From: Gibbsiella quercinecans
GTDB lineage: Bacteria > Pseudomonadota > Gammaproteobacteria > Enterobacterales > Enterobacteriaceae
Direction: 5' to 3'
Assembly (NCBI RefSeq): GCF_002291425.1
Contig: NZ_CP014136.1
Coordinates: 4,216,001-4,280,000, forward strand
Length of the DNA stretch: 64,000 bases
The notes below the pieces were generated by a model. The model did not search any database. It saw only the letters and a list, made by a program, of their open reading frames with translations, and was not told the origin of the DNA. Numbering within the stretch: position 1 is the first letter of the stretch; every line of letters starts with the position of its first letter. Below are positions 48,252 to 57,371 of this stretch, piece after piece. The translations under genes and the position numbers were made by a program.

Positions 48252-48289
48252 CAAAGGGCCAACATTCCGTTTTGGCCCTTTGTTTTTTC
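48252..48289 (+). terminator. Terminator after sucD paralogue
   Basis: CAAAGGGCCA pairs perfectly with TGGCCCTTTG over an 11-base loop and is followed by TTTTTT, 24 bases after the stop. Confidence 0.85.
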
Positions 48290-48458
48290 TGGCGAAAACG
48301 CGGCGGCGTTTGGTTTGCAACGCGGTGATAGCGGGCACAGGTTTGACCTGTGCGCCGGATGGCGCACTTTATTTTCACTGTGCGGAAACCCACGCAATAT
48401 TTGAGCGAGATTTTTAATTAAATAAATAAAAATCAATTGGTTATATTCATAAAATATC

Positions 48459-48475
48459 TGGCACACGGCCTGCAA
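48459..48475 (+). promoter_or_regulatory. Sigma54 promoter of the transporter-dehydrogenase operon
   Basis: TGGCACACGGCCTGCA: TGGCAC with GG at 48460-48461 and GC at 48472-48473, exactly 12 bases apart, close to the consensus TGGCACG-N4-TTGCA. The transporter ATG is about 40 bases downstream. The motif GTGCGGAAACCCACGC at 48380-48395 lies about 65 bases upstream. Confidence 0.85.
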
Positions 48476-48514
48476 TAGGAAAGCGAATATTTCTTTCCAA
48501 TTAACGAGGTCACT

Positions 48515-50014
48515 ATGTCCAGTATTTCATCCAATATGCCGGATAAAAAATGGTCCATACCCCATCCCGGGCTATGGATTGCCGTTTTTGCCGCTGCCAT
48601 CATCATGCTTCTCCCTCTGGGGCCGGATTTGCCCATCGCTGGGAAAAACATGATTGCTATTCTGGTCTTCGCGATCATTGTCTGGATTAGCGAAGCGATG
48701 GACTATACCGCCAGCGCGATCACCATTTCGGCGCTGATCATTTTCCTGGTGGGGTTTGCCCCGGATATCAATAACCCGGATGTCCTGCTTGGCACGACAA
48801 AAGCGCTGAAAATGACGCTGTCCGGCTTCTCAAACTCGGCGCTCGCGCTGGTGGCCGCCGCAATGTTCATCGCCGCCGCCATGACCATTACCGGCCTGGA
48901 CCGGCGTATCGCACTCTTTACCATGTCGAAAATCGGCGCCAGCAGCCGCAGTATTTTGATTGGCGCGATTGTCGTGACCATCGTCCTTAGCCTGGTGGTG
49001 CCCAGCGCCACCGCCCGTACCGCCTGCGTAGTGCCGATCATGATGGGTGTGATCGCCGCGTTTAAGGTGGATAAACATTCACGCATGGCCGCCGCCATGA
49101 TGATCGTCATCGCTCAGGCGACCAGTATCTGGAACGTCGGCATTCAGACCTCCGCCGCGCAAAACTTGCTTTCCATGGGGTTTATCCACAAAACCCTCGG
49201 CGCCGAGCACGCCATCAGTTGGCTGGACTGGCTGCTGGCTGGGGCGCCGTGGAGTATCGCTATGTCGGTAATTCTCTACTTCCTGGCGCGTAAATTACTG
49301 CCGCCGGAAACCGAAACCGTCGAAGGGGGCATCGATGCGATTAAAAAATCCCTGGCCGATCTGGGGCCGGCCACGGGTAAGGAGAAACGGCTGATTGTGA
49401 TTTCGCTGCTGCTGTTGGTCTTCTGGTCAACCGGCGGGAAACTGCACAGTATCGATACCACCTCCGTCACCCTGGTCGGGCTGGCCATTATGCTGCTGCC
49501 GGGCATCGGCGTGATGCAGTGGAAAGACGTAGAAAAACGCGTCCAGTGGGGCACGCTGTTGATGTTCGGCATCGGGATTAGCCTCGGTTCGACGCTGCTG
49601 GATACCCAGGCGGCGACCTGGATGGCGAACTATGTGGTGAAAGGATTTGGCCTGGAATCCCTCTCGGCCTTCACCATCTTTTCGATTCTCGCGGCGTTTC
49701 TGATCGTCATTCACCTGGGGTTCGCCAGCGCCACAGCGCTGACCGCCGCTCTGTTGCCTATTCTGATCAGCCTGCTGATTAGCCTGCCGGAAAGCGCCGG
49801 CGTTAACCCGGCGGGGATGACGATCCTGTTGGCCTTCAGCGTCAGCTTTGGCTTCATCCTGCCGATTAACGCGCCGCAGAACATGGTTTGTTTGGGAACC
49901 GACACCTTCACCCCCCGCCAGTTCACCCGCATCGGATTGGTGTTGACCCTCGCCGGTTACCTGATGCTGCTGGTATTCGCCGCCACCTGGTGGAAATTTC
50001 TGGGCCTGATGTAA
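48515..50014 (+). CDS. SLC13/DASS-type dicarboxylate transporter
   Basis: Inner-membrane carrier of 499 residues with about a dozen hydrophobic segments, probably importing 2-oxoglutarate. Family features: WISEAMDYTASAITISALII, LVVPSATARTACVVPIMMGV (the SNT-like substrate region) and FILPINAPQNMVCLGTDTF near the C-terminus. Own sigma54 promoter; followed after 14 bp by the dehydrogenase. In the uropathogenic E. coli locus a similar transporter accompanies the dehydrogenase complex. Substrate is inferred from context. Confidence 0.85.
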   Translation: MSSISSNMPDKKWSIPHPGLWIAVFAAAIIMLLPLGPDLPIAGKNMIAILVFAIIVWISEAMDYTASAITISALIIFLVGFAPDINNPDVLLGTTKALKMTLSGFSNSALALVAAAMFIAAAMTITGLDRRIALFTMSKIGASSRSILIGAIVVTIVLSLVVPSATARTACVVPIMMGVIAAFKVDKHSRMAAAMMIVIAQATSIWNVGIQTSAAQNLLSMGFIHKTLGAEHAISWLDWLLAGAPWSIAMSVILYFLARKLLPPETETVEGGIDAIKKSLADLGPATGKEKRLIVISLLLLVFWSTGGKLHSIDTTSVTLVGLAIMLLPGIGVMQWKDVEKRVQWGTLLMFGIGISLGSTLLDTQAATWMANYVVKGFGLESLSAFTIFSILAAFLIVIHLGFASATALTAALLPILISLLISLPESAGVNPAGMTILLAFSVSFGFILPINAPQNMVCLGTDTFTPRQFTRIGLVLTLAGYLMLLVFAATWWKFLGLM

Positions 50015-50028
50015 CAGGAGATAATCAG

Positions 50029-51093
50029 ATGGAAATCGCTATTGAGAAAATTCGTTGGTTAACCGCCGGCCTGCTGGAATTGAGCGGGTGTGAACCGGAT
50101 ATCGCGCAGGACGTTGCGGAGCACATGATTGAAGCTGACCGCCACGGCTACAGCAGCCACGGCGTCTCGCTGTTGCCCAAATACCTTGACAACATTGCCC
50201 GGGGGGATGTCACCACCAACGCCCGCCCGGATTTACTGACTGAAAGCGCCGGCCTGCTGCGCTTTCATGCCCGTAACGGTTTTGGCCAGCACGCCACCAA
50301 GGTGGCGATGCGCGCGGCTATCGACAAAGCCGGCACGGAAGGATATTGCCTGATGACCCTCTGCCATGCCCATCATCTGGGGCGGCTCGGCCACTATGGG
50401 CAGATGGCCACGGACGCCGGGCTTAGCCTGTTCGCCGTCAGCAATGTCACGGGGCGCGCGGCGCTGGTCGCCCCTTGGGGCGGGGCACAGGCGCGCCTGA
50501 CCACGAACCCATTCTGCTTTGCCTGGCCGCTGGCCGATGGGCGCCCGGCGGTACTGGTGGATTTCGCCACCAGCAGTATGGCGCTTAACAAAGCGCGGAT
50601 CCTGGCACAACAGGGGCGGCGTGTCGCCCCCGGCCAGCTCATCGATGCCGGTGGCCACCCGAGCGACGATCCGGCGGTGCTGTTCGCCGACGACGCCGGC
50701 GCCCTGTTGCCGTTTGGCGGGCATAAAGGCTTCGGCCTGGCGTTGATGATTGAACTGCTGGCCGGCGTACTTTCCGGCGGGGATACCATCGCACAGGATC
50801 ACAGCGCTACCGGCTCGGCCCATAACCACTTGTTTGCGCTGCTGGTCGATCCGAACCGGTTCTGCGGCAAAGCACAGTCTCAGGATAAAGTGAATGATTT
50901 CATTGATTATTTACTGGAAACCAAGCCACAGCCGGGGATTGAACGCGTGATTTACCCCGGCATGCCGGAAGCGGCGATGCGTGCGGCGCACAGCGCCAGC
51001 ATCACGTTGCCGCCGGCGCTGTGGCAGTGGATCAGCGATCGCTATGCCGGGAACGGGATCGATCTGCACGTTCCGCTGATGGCCAACGCTTAA
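50029..51093 (+). CDS. Ldh2-family malate/lactate dehydrogenase
   Basis: NAD(P)-dependent 2-hydroxyacid dehydrogenase of the YlbC/ComC/Ldh2 fold, not the classic Rossmann type. 354 residues from MEIAIEKIRWLTAGLL; the longer frame overlaps the transporter and is rejected. Family signature: EADRHGYSSHGVSLLPKYLD (residues ~31-50), MTLCHAHHLGRLGHYG, TNPFCFAWP, and GGHKGFGLALMIELLAGVLS. It could interconvert malate and oxaloacetate or a hydroxy acid derived from the imported substrate. Its stop shares a TTAA with the convergent regulator gene. Confidence 0.87.
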   Translation: MEIAIEKIRWLTAGLLELSGCEPDIAQDVAEHMIEADRHGYSSHGVSLLPKYLDNIARGDVTTNARPDLLTESAGLLRFHARNGFGQHATKVAMRAAIDKAGTEGYCLMTLCHAHHLGRLGHYGQMATDAGLSLFAVSNVTGRAALVAPWGGAQARLTTNPFCFAWPLADGRPAVLVDFATSSMALNKARILAQQGRRVAPGQLIDAGGHPSDDPAVLFADDAGALLPFGGHKGFGLALMIELLAGVLSGGDTIAQDHSATGSAHNHLFALLVDPNRFCGKAQSQDKVNDFIDYLLETKPQPGIERVIYPGMPEAAMRAAHSASITLPPALWQWISDRYAGNGIDLHVPLMANA

Positions 51094-52451
51094 CCGGTGG
51101 ATTCCGCAGCGCGAAACGCCTGCGGATGTATCTGGTGCTTATTGAGTTTGTCATACAATGTTTTACGCGGCAGCATCAGCTGCCGCGCCGTCAGGCTAAC
51201 CTGCCCACCGGTCTGGCGCAGCATATCCTCAATCAGTTTCTTCTCGAAGGCATCAATACAGGCGTTCAGGCCGCACTCTTCCTGCTGGTTGATGGAGACT
51301 GACTGGGGAGGGCGCAACAGCCCCAGCACAAAACGCTCGGCGGTGTGTTTCAGTTCCCGGACATTACCCGGCCAGCTTTGGGCCTGCAGCCACGCCAGCA
51401 GTATCGGTGAAATCTCCGGCAGCGGCTGATGGTAATTCTGCGCCGCCTGGCTGGCGAACCAGTAAAACAGTTCGGGGATATCTTCGCGCCGTTCGCGCAG
51501 CGGCGGGATGCGCAGCGTCACCACATTCAGCCGATAGTAAAGATCGAGACGAAACTTCCCCTGTTCGCCCAGTTGCAACAGATCGACCTTGGTAGCCGCC
51601 ACCACCCGGCAGTTCACCGGGATCAATTGGTTGGCGCCCAGCCGCTCGAGGGTTCGCTCCTGCAACACTCGCAACAGCTTGGCCTGCATCGCCAGCGACA
51701 TCCCTTCAATTTCGTCAAGAAACAGCGTACCGCCGTCGGCATGCTCGATTTTACCAATGCGCCGCTTCATCGCACCGGTAAACGCTCCCTGTTCGTGGCC
51801 GAATATCTCGCTTTCAAACAAGCTTTCCGGCAAACCGGCGCAGTTCAGCGCCACAAAATGGCCGCGGGCGGTATTATTCCAGTGGTGCAGTGCGCGGGCC
51901 ACCACCTCTTTGCCGCACCCGGTTTCACCGTGAATCAGTACATCTGCGCCGGTGCCGGCAATGCGCATCAGCATATCGCGCAGCTCATTCATCACCGGGC
52001 TGCGGCCAATCAGCAGCGGCCCTTTCTCCTGCTGCAGGGTATTTTTAAGCTGGCGGTTTTCCACCACCAGCCGCCGTTTTTCAACGGCGCGCCCCACCAC
52101 TTCCAGCAGTTTTTCCGAACTGCACGGTTTTTCAATAAAGTCGTAGGCGCCGTTGCGCATCGCCTCAACGGCCATTTCCACATCACCATGCCCGGTGATC
52201 AGAATCACCGGCAGATCGCTGTCCCGCGCCCGCGCGCGGTTCAACAGCTCCAGCCCTGATATGCCGGGAAGGCGAACATCCGTGACGACAATGGCATACG
52301 GCTCTTTCTCTATTGCCTGTAGCCCCTGTTCCGCATTTGCCAGCGCAATGACCTGATATCCTGCCAGCATCATCGTCTGTTCGCAGGCAAAGCGCACATC
52401 ATCACTGTCTTCAACATAAATTATTTTTATATCAGGAAGACGCTGTTTCAT
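51090..52451 (-). CDS. kguR: Sigma54-dependent response regulator, KguR-like
   Basis: NtrC/DctD-type activator of 453 residues. Receiver domain with phospho-acceptor Asp58 (VVTDVRLPG); AAA+ domain with Walker A GETGCGKE (175-182), the sigma54 contact loop GAFTGA (222-227), Walker B GTLFLDEIEGM; Fis-type HTH at the C-terminus (LTARQLMLPRKTLYDKLN). Start MKQRLPDIK at 52451; the longer frame runs antisense-like inside the kinase gene. It overlaps the kinase gene by 20 bases. Two -24/-12 promoters beside it are its likely targets. Confidence 0.9.
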   Translation of the reverse strand: MKQRLPDIKIIYVEDSDDVRFACEQTMMLAGYQVIALANAEQGLQAIEKEPYAIVVTDVRLPGISGLELLNRARARDSDLPVILITGHGDVEMAVEAMRNGAYDFIEKPCSSEKLLEVVGRAVEKRRLVVENRQLKNTLQQEKGPLLIGRSPVMNELRDMLMRIAGTGADVLIHGETGCGKEVVARALHHWNNTARGHFVALNCAGLPESLFESEIFGHEQGAFTGAMKRRIGKIEHADGGTLFLDEIEGMSLAMQAKLLRVLQERTLERLGANQLIPVNCRVVAATKVDLLQLGEQGKFRLDLYYRLNVVTLRIPPLRERREDIPELFYWFASQAAQNYHQPLPEISPILLAWLQAQSWPGNVRELKHTAERFVLGLLRPPQSVSINQQEECGLNACIDAFEKKLIEDMLRQTGGQVSLTARQLMLPRKTLYDKLNKHQIHPQAFRAAESTG

Positions 52452-54264
52452 TTTGCTCTCTCCATTCCGCCCAGACGAGGGTAAACACGGTGCCGCCATC
52501 CGGGTGATTGTTCGCGCTGATGGTTCCGTGTGAACTGGTGACGATTTCACTGACAATCGCCAGCCCAAGGCCCATTCCCCGGCGTTTGGTGGTAAAAAAC
52601 GGTTCGAAGATGCGGCTTTGCACCTCCGGCGGCACCCCGGGGCCGGTGTCTTTAATGGCGACAATCACCTGCGCGTCATGCTCCCGGATAGTAATATCCA
52701 GCCGCTTGACCGGCTGATTTTCCATCGCATCGATGGCATTAATGATCAGGTTACTGAAGATTTGCTCCAGCCCGTGCCCGTCGCAACCGACCATCAGCGA
52801 CGACGACGAAATATTAATACGGCGCTCAACGCGGTTTTTTTTCAGGTTATGGCTTAGCAATGCCACCGCGTTATACAGGGCTTTTATTACGTTGGCGTTG
52901 CCCTTCGGTACCCGATGGCGGCTGGCGAAAGACTTCATTTCCGAGATGTTTTGCGTCATACGTTCAATCACCGTAATGATGTAACGCAGGTTCTGATCCG
53001 CCTCGGCGTACATATGGCGCCCCAACATTTTGCGTGCGTTGTCGGTTAAGGCATGGAGCGCCGCCAGCGGCTGGTTCTGCTCATGGGCCAGCTCGGTGGC
53101 CATTTGCCCCAGCGCCGCCAGCTTGCTGGACTCGGCCAGTTCGCTGCGCGTGTGCTGCAAAGTACGCTCTGCTTCAATGCGCTCCTTCATTGCCTGGAGC
53201 AATCGCTGATTAATGCCTTTCAGCGCGCGGGTTCTGGCGCCGACTTCCCGCTCCAGGTATTCGTTATTTTTCTCCAGAATATTTTGTGCCCGTATCCGCA
53301 TGCGTAGATATTTAAACAGCATTAATAAAAACAGGTAGGCAATCAGTATCACCGCGGCGGCAATAGCCGTTACCAGATAGACATTTTTCATCGAAGAGAC
53401 AGAGGCCATTTCCCAGTGGAATTCCGGAATCGCCACCGTTTGCCGATAATAGCGAGGGAATAAACAACTCTGCGATTTATTAAGGTTAAATAATTTAATA
53501 CCATGAAAATCAAAACAGGGGTAATTTTCTACTACTTTAACCGCGCTAATATTATATTGCTTTGTCTCTTCAAATTTCTCCAGGACCTTAGGCGGGAGCG
53601 CATGTAACGATTTGATCCGCCAATGCGGATTCACGCTTAAAAATATAACGCTATGCTCATCAGAAACATAAATATTATCCGGGCCTTCTGACCAAGCGTG
53701 CTCAATATCATTCAGGCTGATTTTTACCACCATGACCCCCGCGATATGCCCCTCATGTTCAATACGGAAGGAAAGAAAAAAGCCCGGGCGCAGCGTGGTG
53801 CTGCCAATGCCGTAAAACTTCCCCAGCCGGCCTTCCATCGCCTGGGTGTAATAGGGGCGGAAACTGTAGTCCTGCCCCACGTAACTGCCTGGCTCCTGCC
53901 AGTTGCTGGAGGCTATCGCTTGCCCCTTGGCATCAACGATAAAAAGCGCGGTGGTGCGTAATGCTTTATTGAAGCTGGCAAGACGAACATTCACTGTTTC
54001 CAGCGATGCTGGATTGGGGTAAATGACGTGCGTATGAATCAACCGATCCTGGGATAACAGAAAGGGCAAGTAGTTATATTGTTCTAGTGTGGAATATAAG
54101 GTTGCCTTATACATTTCCAGCCGCATTCTCTCTGCGTCAGAAACGGTAGAAAAAAATACCCGCAGGAAAAAATACCCGCAGCCAAGAAGAAGAATAAACA
54201 ACAACAACCCCACGGGCACGAAATACCGTTTTCGCTCAAAAATATTCGCATTCGACTTTACCAT
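52432..54264 (-). CDS. kguS: DctB-type sensor histidine kinase, KguS-like
   Basis: Membrane sensor of 610 residues. First membrane helix VPVGLLLFILLLGCGYFFL (~15-35); a periplasmic sensing domain of about 250 residues with a double-Cache look (GQDYSFRPYYTQAMEGRLGK, then GHIAGVMVVKISL); second helix VTAIAAAVILIAYLFLLMLF (~302-323); a coiled linker; the phospho-acceptor His in ATELAHEQNQPLAAL; N box NLIINAIDAME; G boxes DTGPGVPPE and GMGLGLAIV. Together with the regulator it should sense 2-oxoglutarate or a related dicarboxylate. Confidence 0.9.
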   Translation of the reverse strand: MVKSNANIFERKRYFVPVGLLLFILLLGCGYFFLRVFFSTVSDAERMRLEMYKATLYSTLEQYNYLPFLLSQDRLIHTHVIYPNPASLETVNVRLASFNKALRTTALFIVDAKGQAIASSNWQEPGSYVGQDYSFRPYYTQAMEGRLGKFYGIGSTTLRPGFFLSFRIEHEGHIAGVMVVKISLNDIEHAWSEGPDNIYVSDEHSVIFLSVNPHWRIKSLHALPPKVLEKFEETKQYNISAVKVVENYPCFDFHGIKLFNLNKSQSCLFPRYYRQTVAIPEFHWEMASVSSMKNVYLVTAIAAAVILIAYLFLLMLFKYLRMRIRAQNILEKNNEYLEREVGARTRALKGINQRLLQAMKERIEAERTLQHTRSELAESSKLAALGQMATELAHEQNQPLAALHALTDNARKMLGRHMYAEADQNLRYIITVIERMTQNISEMKSFASRHRVPKGNANVIKALYNAVALLSHNLKKNRVERRINISSSSLMVGCDGHGLEQIFSNLIINAIDAMENQPVKRLDITIREHDAQVIVAIKDTGPGVPPEVQSRIFEPFFTTKRRGMGLGLAIVSEIVTSSHGTISANNHPDGGTVFTLVWAEWREQNETASS

Positions 54265-54513
54265 AAAATTACCATGGATTTATTTTTGAAAAATTATATA
54301 AAAAACCGTCGGGCGACAGTAGAAGCAACGCTGGAGAGTGTGAATTCACTAACACATTACCCAGAGAAGTGTGCGGATTAAGGGACACTGTGGCCCGGCG
54401 CTAATGCCGAATGTGGCGGATAGGGGGGCCGATACCCGCGGAAGAGATGGCGATTAAAGCAGGGGGCGCCGGCTCATCTGGCCGTTGAGTGTGGTAATGC
54501 GGCTTTTGCGTGC
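54265..54513. other. Upstream region of the sensor kinase gene
   Basis: About 250 bases with no gene seen. The first 50 bases are AT-rich and probably hold the kinase promoter. A partial copy of the shared motif (GTGCGGA, 54371-54377) lies about 107 bases upstream of the kinase start. Confidence 0.4.
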
Positions 54514-54553
54514 TAAAAAGAAACCCCCTGCAGGCGCAACGCCTGGCAGGGGG
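54514..54553 (-). terminator. Terminator after nupC
   Basis: On the minus strand CCCCCTGCC-AGGC pairs with GCCTG-CAGGGGG and is followed by TTTCTTTTT, just beyond the nupC stop. Confidence 0.85.
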
Positions 54554-54576
54554 CAACATCCGTGATGCGGGGGCGG

Positions 54577-55764
54577 TTAACCCAGAACCAGGCCGGCGAT
54601 AGAAGCCGACAGGATGCTCACCAGGGTAGAACCGTAAACCAGCTTCAGGCCAAAGCGGGAAACCACGTTGCCCTGGTGTTCGTTCAGGCCTTTGATGGCG
54701 CCGGCAACGATACCGATGGACGAGAAGTTGGCGAAGGACACCAGGAACACGGAGAGGATCCCCTGGCTGCGTGGTGACAGTTCGGTCGCGACCTTCTGCA
54801 ATTCCATCATGGCGACAAATTCGTTGGAAACCAGTTTGGTTGCCATGATACTGCCGACCTGCAGCGCTTCATGCTTCGGAATACCCATCACCCAGGCGAA
54901 CGGGTAGAAGACGTAGCCCAGAATTTCCTGGAAGCTCAGGCCGAAGATGGCGCTGAACAGGGCGTTGACGGCGGCGATCAACGCAATGAAGCCGATCAGC
55001 ATAGCGGCAACGATAATCGCGACTTTGAAACCTGCCAGGATATATTCACCCAGCATTTCAAAAAAGCTCTGGCCTTCGTGCAGGTTGCCCAGATGCAGCT
55101 CTTCTTCTTTACTGGTGTCGTAAGGGTTGATCAGGGAAAGCACGATAAAGGTGCTGAACATGTTCAGTACCAACGCCGCCACGACAAATTTGGCATCCAG
55201 CATCGTCATATAGGCGCCGACAATCGACATGGAAACCGTCGACATCGCGGTGGCTGCCATGGTGTACATGCGCTTTTCCGACATCTTGCTCAAAATGTCT
55301 TTATAGGCAATAAAGTTTTCAGACTGGCCAAGGATCAGGGAGCTTACCGCGTTAAACGATTCCAGCTTGCCCATGCCGTTAATTTTTGAGAGGACGGTAC
55401 CGATGATGCGGATGATAAAAGGCAGTACTTTGATGTATTGCAGAATACCGATTAATGCAGAAATAAAGACGATCGGGCAAAGTACCTTCAGGAAGAAGAA
55501 GGCCAGGCCTTTATCGCCCATACCGCCGAACACGAAATCCGTCCCTTGTGCTGCGAATCCAAGCAGTTTGTCGAACAGTCCTGCGAATCCTTTCACAAAA
55601 CCCAAACCAGCTTCCGAATGCAGGAAAAAGTAAGCCAGTAAGATTTCAATAACCAAGAGTTGAATGATATAGCGAATGCGGATGCTTTTACGATCGCGGC
55701 ACACCACCAGTGCCAGGAACGCGACAACCACCAACGCTAACGCAAAGTGCGCAATATGGGACAT
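54577..55764 (-). CDS. nupC: Nucleoside:proton symporter NupC
   Basis: Concentrative nucleoside transporter of the inner membrane. 395 residues (E. coli NupC has 400). Signature regions match NupC almost unchanged: [80 protein letters not shown], and [20 protein letters not shown]. Its location near gltX and glk agrees with E. coli. Confidence 0.96.
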   Translation of the reverse strand: MSHIAHFALALVVVAFLALVVCRDRKSIRIRYIIQLLVIEILLAYFFLHSEAGLGFVKGFAGLFDKLLGFAAQGTDFVFGGMGDKGLAFFFLKVLCPIVFISALIGILQYIKVLPFIIRIIGTVLSKINGMGKLESFNAVSSLILGQSENFIAYKDILSKMSEKRMYTMAATAMSTVSMSIVGAYMTMLDAKFVVAALVLNMFSTFIVLSLINPYDTSKEEELHLGNLHEGQSFFEMLGEYILAGFKVAIIVAAMLIGFIALIAAVNALFSAIFGLSFQEILGYVFYPFAWVMGIPKHEALQVGSIMATKLVSNEFVAMMELQKVATELSPRSQGILSVFLVSFANFSSIGIVAGAIKGLNEHQGNVVSRFGLKLVYGSTLVSILSASIAGLVLG

Positions 55765-56038
55765 ATTTGCTCCAAATTTGAGGCGGGCTGAGTTTCGGCT
55801 GTCATTTTATGTAACGCCGGGTGTAAAAACGAGACTTCCTTGGCAAATATGAGAAATTATACTGGAATTAGTACAAAATTTAGTACGTGAAAGCATCAAG
55901 AATCAAGATGTTAATCATTTCGCATGCTATTTGCGTGCCCAGAGGCATGATCGCCGATAAAATTTTGGATAAACAAAATCATTCAGGATGCCTCAAGGCG
56001 GCAAATCAGTAAGTACCCAGGCGTATAGTTCGGTGGGG
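55765..56038. other. nupC upstream region
   Basis: About 270 AT-rich bases that should contain the nupC promoter (AAATTATACT and TTAGTACAAAATTTAGTAC elements are visible). CRP and CytR control is known for E. coli nupC, but no clear CRP palindrome was recognised here. Confidence 0.4.
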
Positions 56039-56054
56039 TTGTAATCGATTACAA
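56039..56054. promoter_or_regulatory. Perfect 16-bp palindrome at the end of the reductase gene
   Basis: TTGTAATCGATTACAA, with a central CG as in LacI-family operators. It covers the stop codon of the aldo/keto reductase gene and lies about 275 bases upstream of nupC. Its role is unknown. Confidence 0.5.
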
Positions 56055-57038
56055 CAGAATATCATCTATCTGCCGAAGCTCTGTTTCGCTGAAGCCCTGC
56101 TGGGCCAACATGCCGATCGCATCGTCAATTTGACTGGTTTTACTGGCGCCAATCAATACCGAGGTGATACCGGCGTGGCGCAGCACCCAGGCCAGCGCCA
56201 TCTGTGCCAGCTTTTGCCCGCGCTGCTGCGCCAGCAGATTGAGCCGCTGCACCTTTTCCAGCTTTTCCGCGCTCAGGCTTTCCGGCTTCAGGAACGGGCT
56301 GGCGCTGGCGGCGCGCGAGTCCTGCGGGATCCCTTGCAGGTAACGATCGGTTAATACGCCGCCGGCCAGCGGCGAGAAAGCAATCGCCCCCACGCCATCT
56401 TCCTGCAGCGCGCCCAGCAGCTCCGCTTCGGCGCCGCGTTCAAACATCGAGTATTTGGGCTGGTGGATAACGCAGGGCGTGCCAAGCTGGCGCAGAATGC
56501 GGAATGCGCGGCGCGCTTGCTCGGGCGGATAGTTAGATAGCCCGATATACAGCGCCTTGCCCTGGCGCACCAGCAGATCCAGCGCGGCCAGGGTTTCTTC
56601 CAGCGGCGTGTGCGGATCGGGGCGGTGGTGATAGAAGATATCGACGTACTCCACGCCCAGGCGCTTGAGGCTTTGATTCAGGCTGGCGACCAGATATTTT
56701 TTGGCGCCCCAGTCGCCGTATGGCCCCGGCCACATGGTGTAGCCGGCCTTGGTCGAGATAATCAGCTCGTCGCGGTAAGGGCGCAGATCGCTGTTGAGGA
56801 TACGGCCAAACGTTTGTTCGGCGGAACCGGGCGGCGGGCCGTAGTTATTGGCCAGATCGAAATGCGTAATGCCCAGATCGAAAGCGTGGCATATCAGGCT
56901 GCGCGCCTGTTCGTTGGGGCTGGTGTCGCCAAAGTTGTGCCATAGCCCCAGGGAAACGGCGGGCAGCTTTAAGCCGCTGCGCCCGCAGCGGCGGTAGGTC
57001 ATATCCTGATAACGGAACGCATTTGCCTGATACACCAT
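56049..57038 (-). CDS. Aldo/keto reductase, YghZ/GpR-like
   Basis: NADPH-dependent reductase of 329 residues, close to the E. coli L-glyceraldehyde-3-phosphate reductase type. Visible: SLGLWHNFGD, FDLGITHFDLANNYGPPPGS with the catalytic Asp and Tyr, ISTKAGYTMWPGPYG with the Lys, IFYHHRPDP with the His, and the NADP-site SVLIGASKTSQIDDAI. Start MVYQANAFRYQDM at 57038 with AGGAGAG seven bases ahead; an ATG one codon earlier is possible. A near-consensus LacI-family operator stands 34 bases upstream. Confidence 0.9.
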   Translation of the reverse strand: MVYQANAFRYQDMTYRRCGRSGLKLPAVSLGLWHNFGDTSPNEQARSLICHAFDLGITHFDLANNYGPPPGSAEQTFGRILNSDLRPYRDELIISTKAGYTMWPGPYGDWGAKKYLVASLNQSLKRLGVEYVDIFYHHRPDPHTPLEETLAALDLLVRQGKALYIGLSNYPPEQARRAFRILRQLGTPCVIHQPKYSMFERGAEAELLGALQEDGVGAIAFSPLAGGVLTDRYLQGIPQDSRAASASPFLKPESLSAEKLEKVQRLNLLAQQRGQKLAQMALAWVLRHAGITSVLIGASKTSQIDDAIGMLAQQGFSETELRQIDDILL

Positions 57039-57071
57039 CATTTCTCTCCTGTTAAATCGGCAACCGCCTGA

Positions 57072-57087
57072 GTGTATGCGTTTACAC
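57072..57087. promoter_or_regulatory. GalR/LacI-type operator upstream of the reductase
   Basis: GTGTATGCGTTTACAC fits the GalR/GalS operator pattern GTGKAANCGNTTMCAC at 13 of 14 defined positions. It lies 34 bases before the start codon, the right place for repression. The remaining 57088-57371 sequence holds no recognisable gene and should contain the ipdC promoter. Confidence 0.6.
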
Positions 57088-57371
57088 CGGGGTTGGAATG
57101 CGTGCGCGATCACGCTTGAACACGCTGGGATTATTAATGTTTTTAATGCGGTTGCCGGTTTGCCTGCCGGGCGAGCAGGGATGTAACGCCTGCTTGCCAG
57201 TGGCTTTTTGCCGGGAATGTTCGAAATTTGCGTCAGAACTCTGATACTTACTACTGATGACTGTTACTGCGCTGGCCTGTGGCCGCTGCGGTGTCTTGCA
57301 AAAACCGTAACCTCCGGGCTTGGGATCAGATGCGTGGGCAGCCGAAACCTATTTGATGACAGGTGAGGCGC

